The position numbers and the translations under genes were made by a program. Below, piece by piece: positions 63,537 to 64,000 of a DNA stretch of 64,000 bases; within the stretch, counting starts at the first letter, position 1, and the number at the start of each line of letters is the position of its first letter. The DNA is taken from contig NZ_FO704550.1 in NCBI RefSeq assembly GCF_000968195.1, forward strand, positions 3,224,001 through 3,288,000, read 5' to 3'. Source of the stretch: Xenorhabdus doucetiae (GTDB lineage: Bacteria; Pseudomonadota; Gammaproteobacteria; Enterobacterales; Enterobacteriaceae). Under the pieces are notes generated by a model. The model ran no database searches. It was not told the origin of the DNA and saw nothing but the letters and a program-made list of their open reading frames with translations.

Positions 63537-63893
63537 CTACTTTACATAGGAGAGTAAACTGAGGGAGTTTCGTGCAAGGGAGCGGCATTTAACCTCATGA
63601 GGCAGATCAATTCCCTTTAAGTCGTTGTAACCTAATTGATTGAGTTCCTGCATTAACTGACCATTATAGTCACTGAGATCCCACTTGTTGCGTTGGGCAA
63701 AATAGATAATGGTGCGCTTAATTTGCAGATCTGGAATTTGGTTATAGCCACAGTCATGCTTTAGATAGACATAGACGGCTGTCAGATCGGCGAGATCTTC
63801 CGCTTCATTTTCAGACAGCGCTTTTGCGGGTTGAGCAAAACTCAACAGAGCCAGAATGTATGTGAATAAGGTAATTTTTTGCATAATTTCCAT
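63537..63893 (-). CDS. yacC: YacC-like exported protein
   Basis: 118 residues with a signal peptide (MEIMQKITLFTYILALLSFAQPAKA|LSEN); the ATG at 63884 is an alternative start. The mature part (LSENEAEDLADLTAVYVYLKHDCGY, RSLARNSLSLLSYVK) is strongly like E. coli YacC, which also precedes speE. Related to PulS/OutS pilotins by fold; its role is unknown. Two Cys residues could form a disulfide. Confidence 0.92.
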   Translation of the reverse strand: MEIMQKITLFTYILALLSFAQPAKALSENEAEDLADLTAVYVYLKHDCGYNQIPDLQIKRTIIYFAQRNKWDLSDYNGQLMQELNQLGYNDLKGIDLPHEVKCRSLARNSLSLLSYVK

Positions 63894-64000
63894 TATACTG
63901 CTTTTCTACCATTTTACTTAAATTAACATATTAATATCTTTGTTCGCCAAACTTTATTTTCTTAATTTTGGTAAAATGACTGTTTTTTCTGCCAACTAAA

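Overview
The window looks like chromosome of an insect-associated Morganellaceae (Xenorhabdus or Photorhabdus type). Core genes read as close relatives of the E. coli proteins (Cra, IlvIH, LeuO, LeuAB, MutH, BtsT-YjiX-YjiA, SpeD/SpeE, YacC). Spacers are AT-rich, IS elements are frequent, and there is a LecA/PllA-type lectin. The genus is an inference from this style; no rRNA or other decisive marker is present.

Left part (1-17 kb). The block mraZ-cra-ilvH-ilvI-(acyl-CoA synthetase)-leuO is on the minus strand, followed by leuL-leuA-leuB on the plus strand with a clear attenuator. leuC and leuD do not follow leuB. Instead there is a 750 bp spacer with three DnaA boxes next to mutH, which is where E. 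coli carries DARS2, so a rearrangement junction lies here. Then come a second peptide deformylase, a cystathionine beta-synthase/PLP lyase pair (reverse transsulfuration) and a small secreted protein.

Middle part (17-45 kb). An operon of four glycine-rich GGN-repeat proteins, three with signal peptides, is unlike anything around it. Two IS630-family copies in opposite orientation (18.7 and 33.0 kb) flank a 13 kb block (afuC, MATE pump, CsgG-type lipoproteins, HAAAP permease, FimB-like recombinase, yjiA-yjiX-btsT). The block appears inverted: afuB is cut exactly at the IS target TA, its 5' part lying beyond one copy and its last 50 codons beyond the other. Restored, the order is uhpA-uhpB-uhpC-(IS30)-afuA-afuB-afuC, which suggests a hexose-phosphate sensing and ABC uptake locus now broken by IS elements. 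speD and the 3' part of speE follow.

Right part (45-63.2 kb). An 18.3 kb element sits inside speE, bounded by a 12 bp direct repeat. It carries integrase, AlpA-type regulator, primase-helicase with an iteron origin, HK97-type capsid, protease, portal, connector, HNH nuclease and both terminase subunits, but no tail-assembly or lysis genes. This is the gene set of a capsid-forming phage-inducible chromosomal island (cf-PICI). Its cargo looks unusual: an Hcp-family type VI protein with a C-terminal extension, a probable effector and a small membrane protein (possible immunity) before the capsid gene; a tail-fibre-like protein and a frameshifted LecA-like lectin after the terminase. A third IS630 copy interrupts a small gene before the primase. 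The 5' part of speE and yacC close the window.
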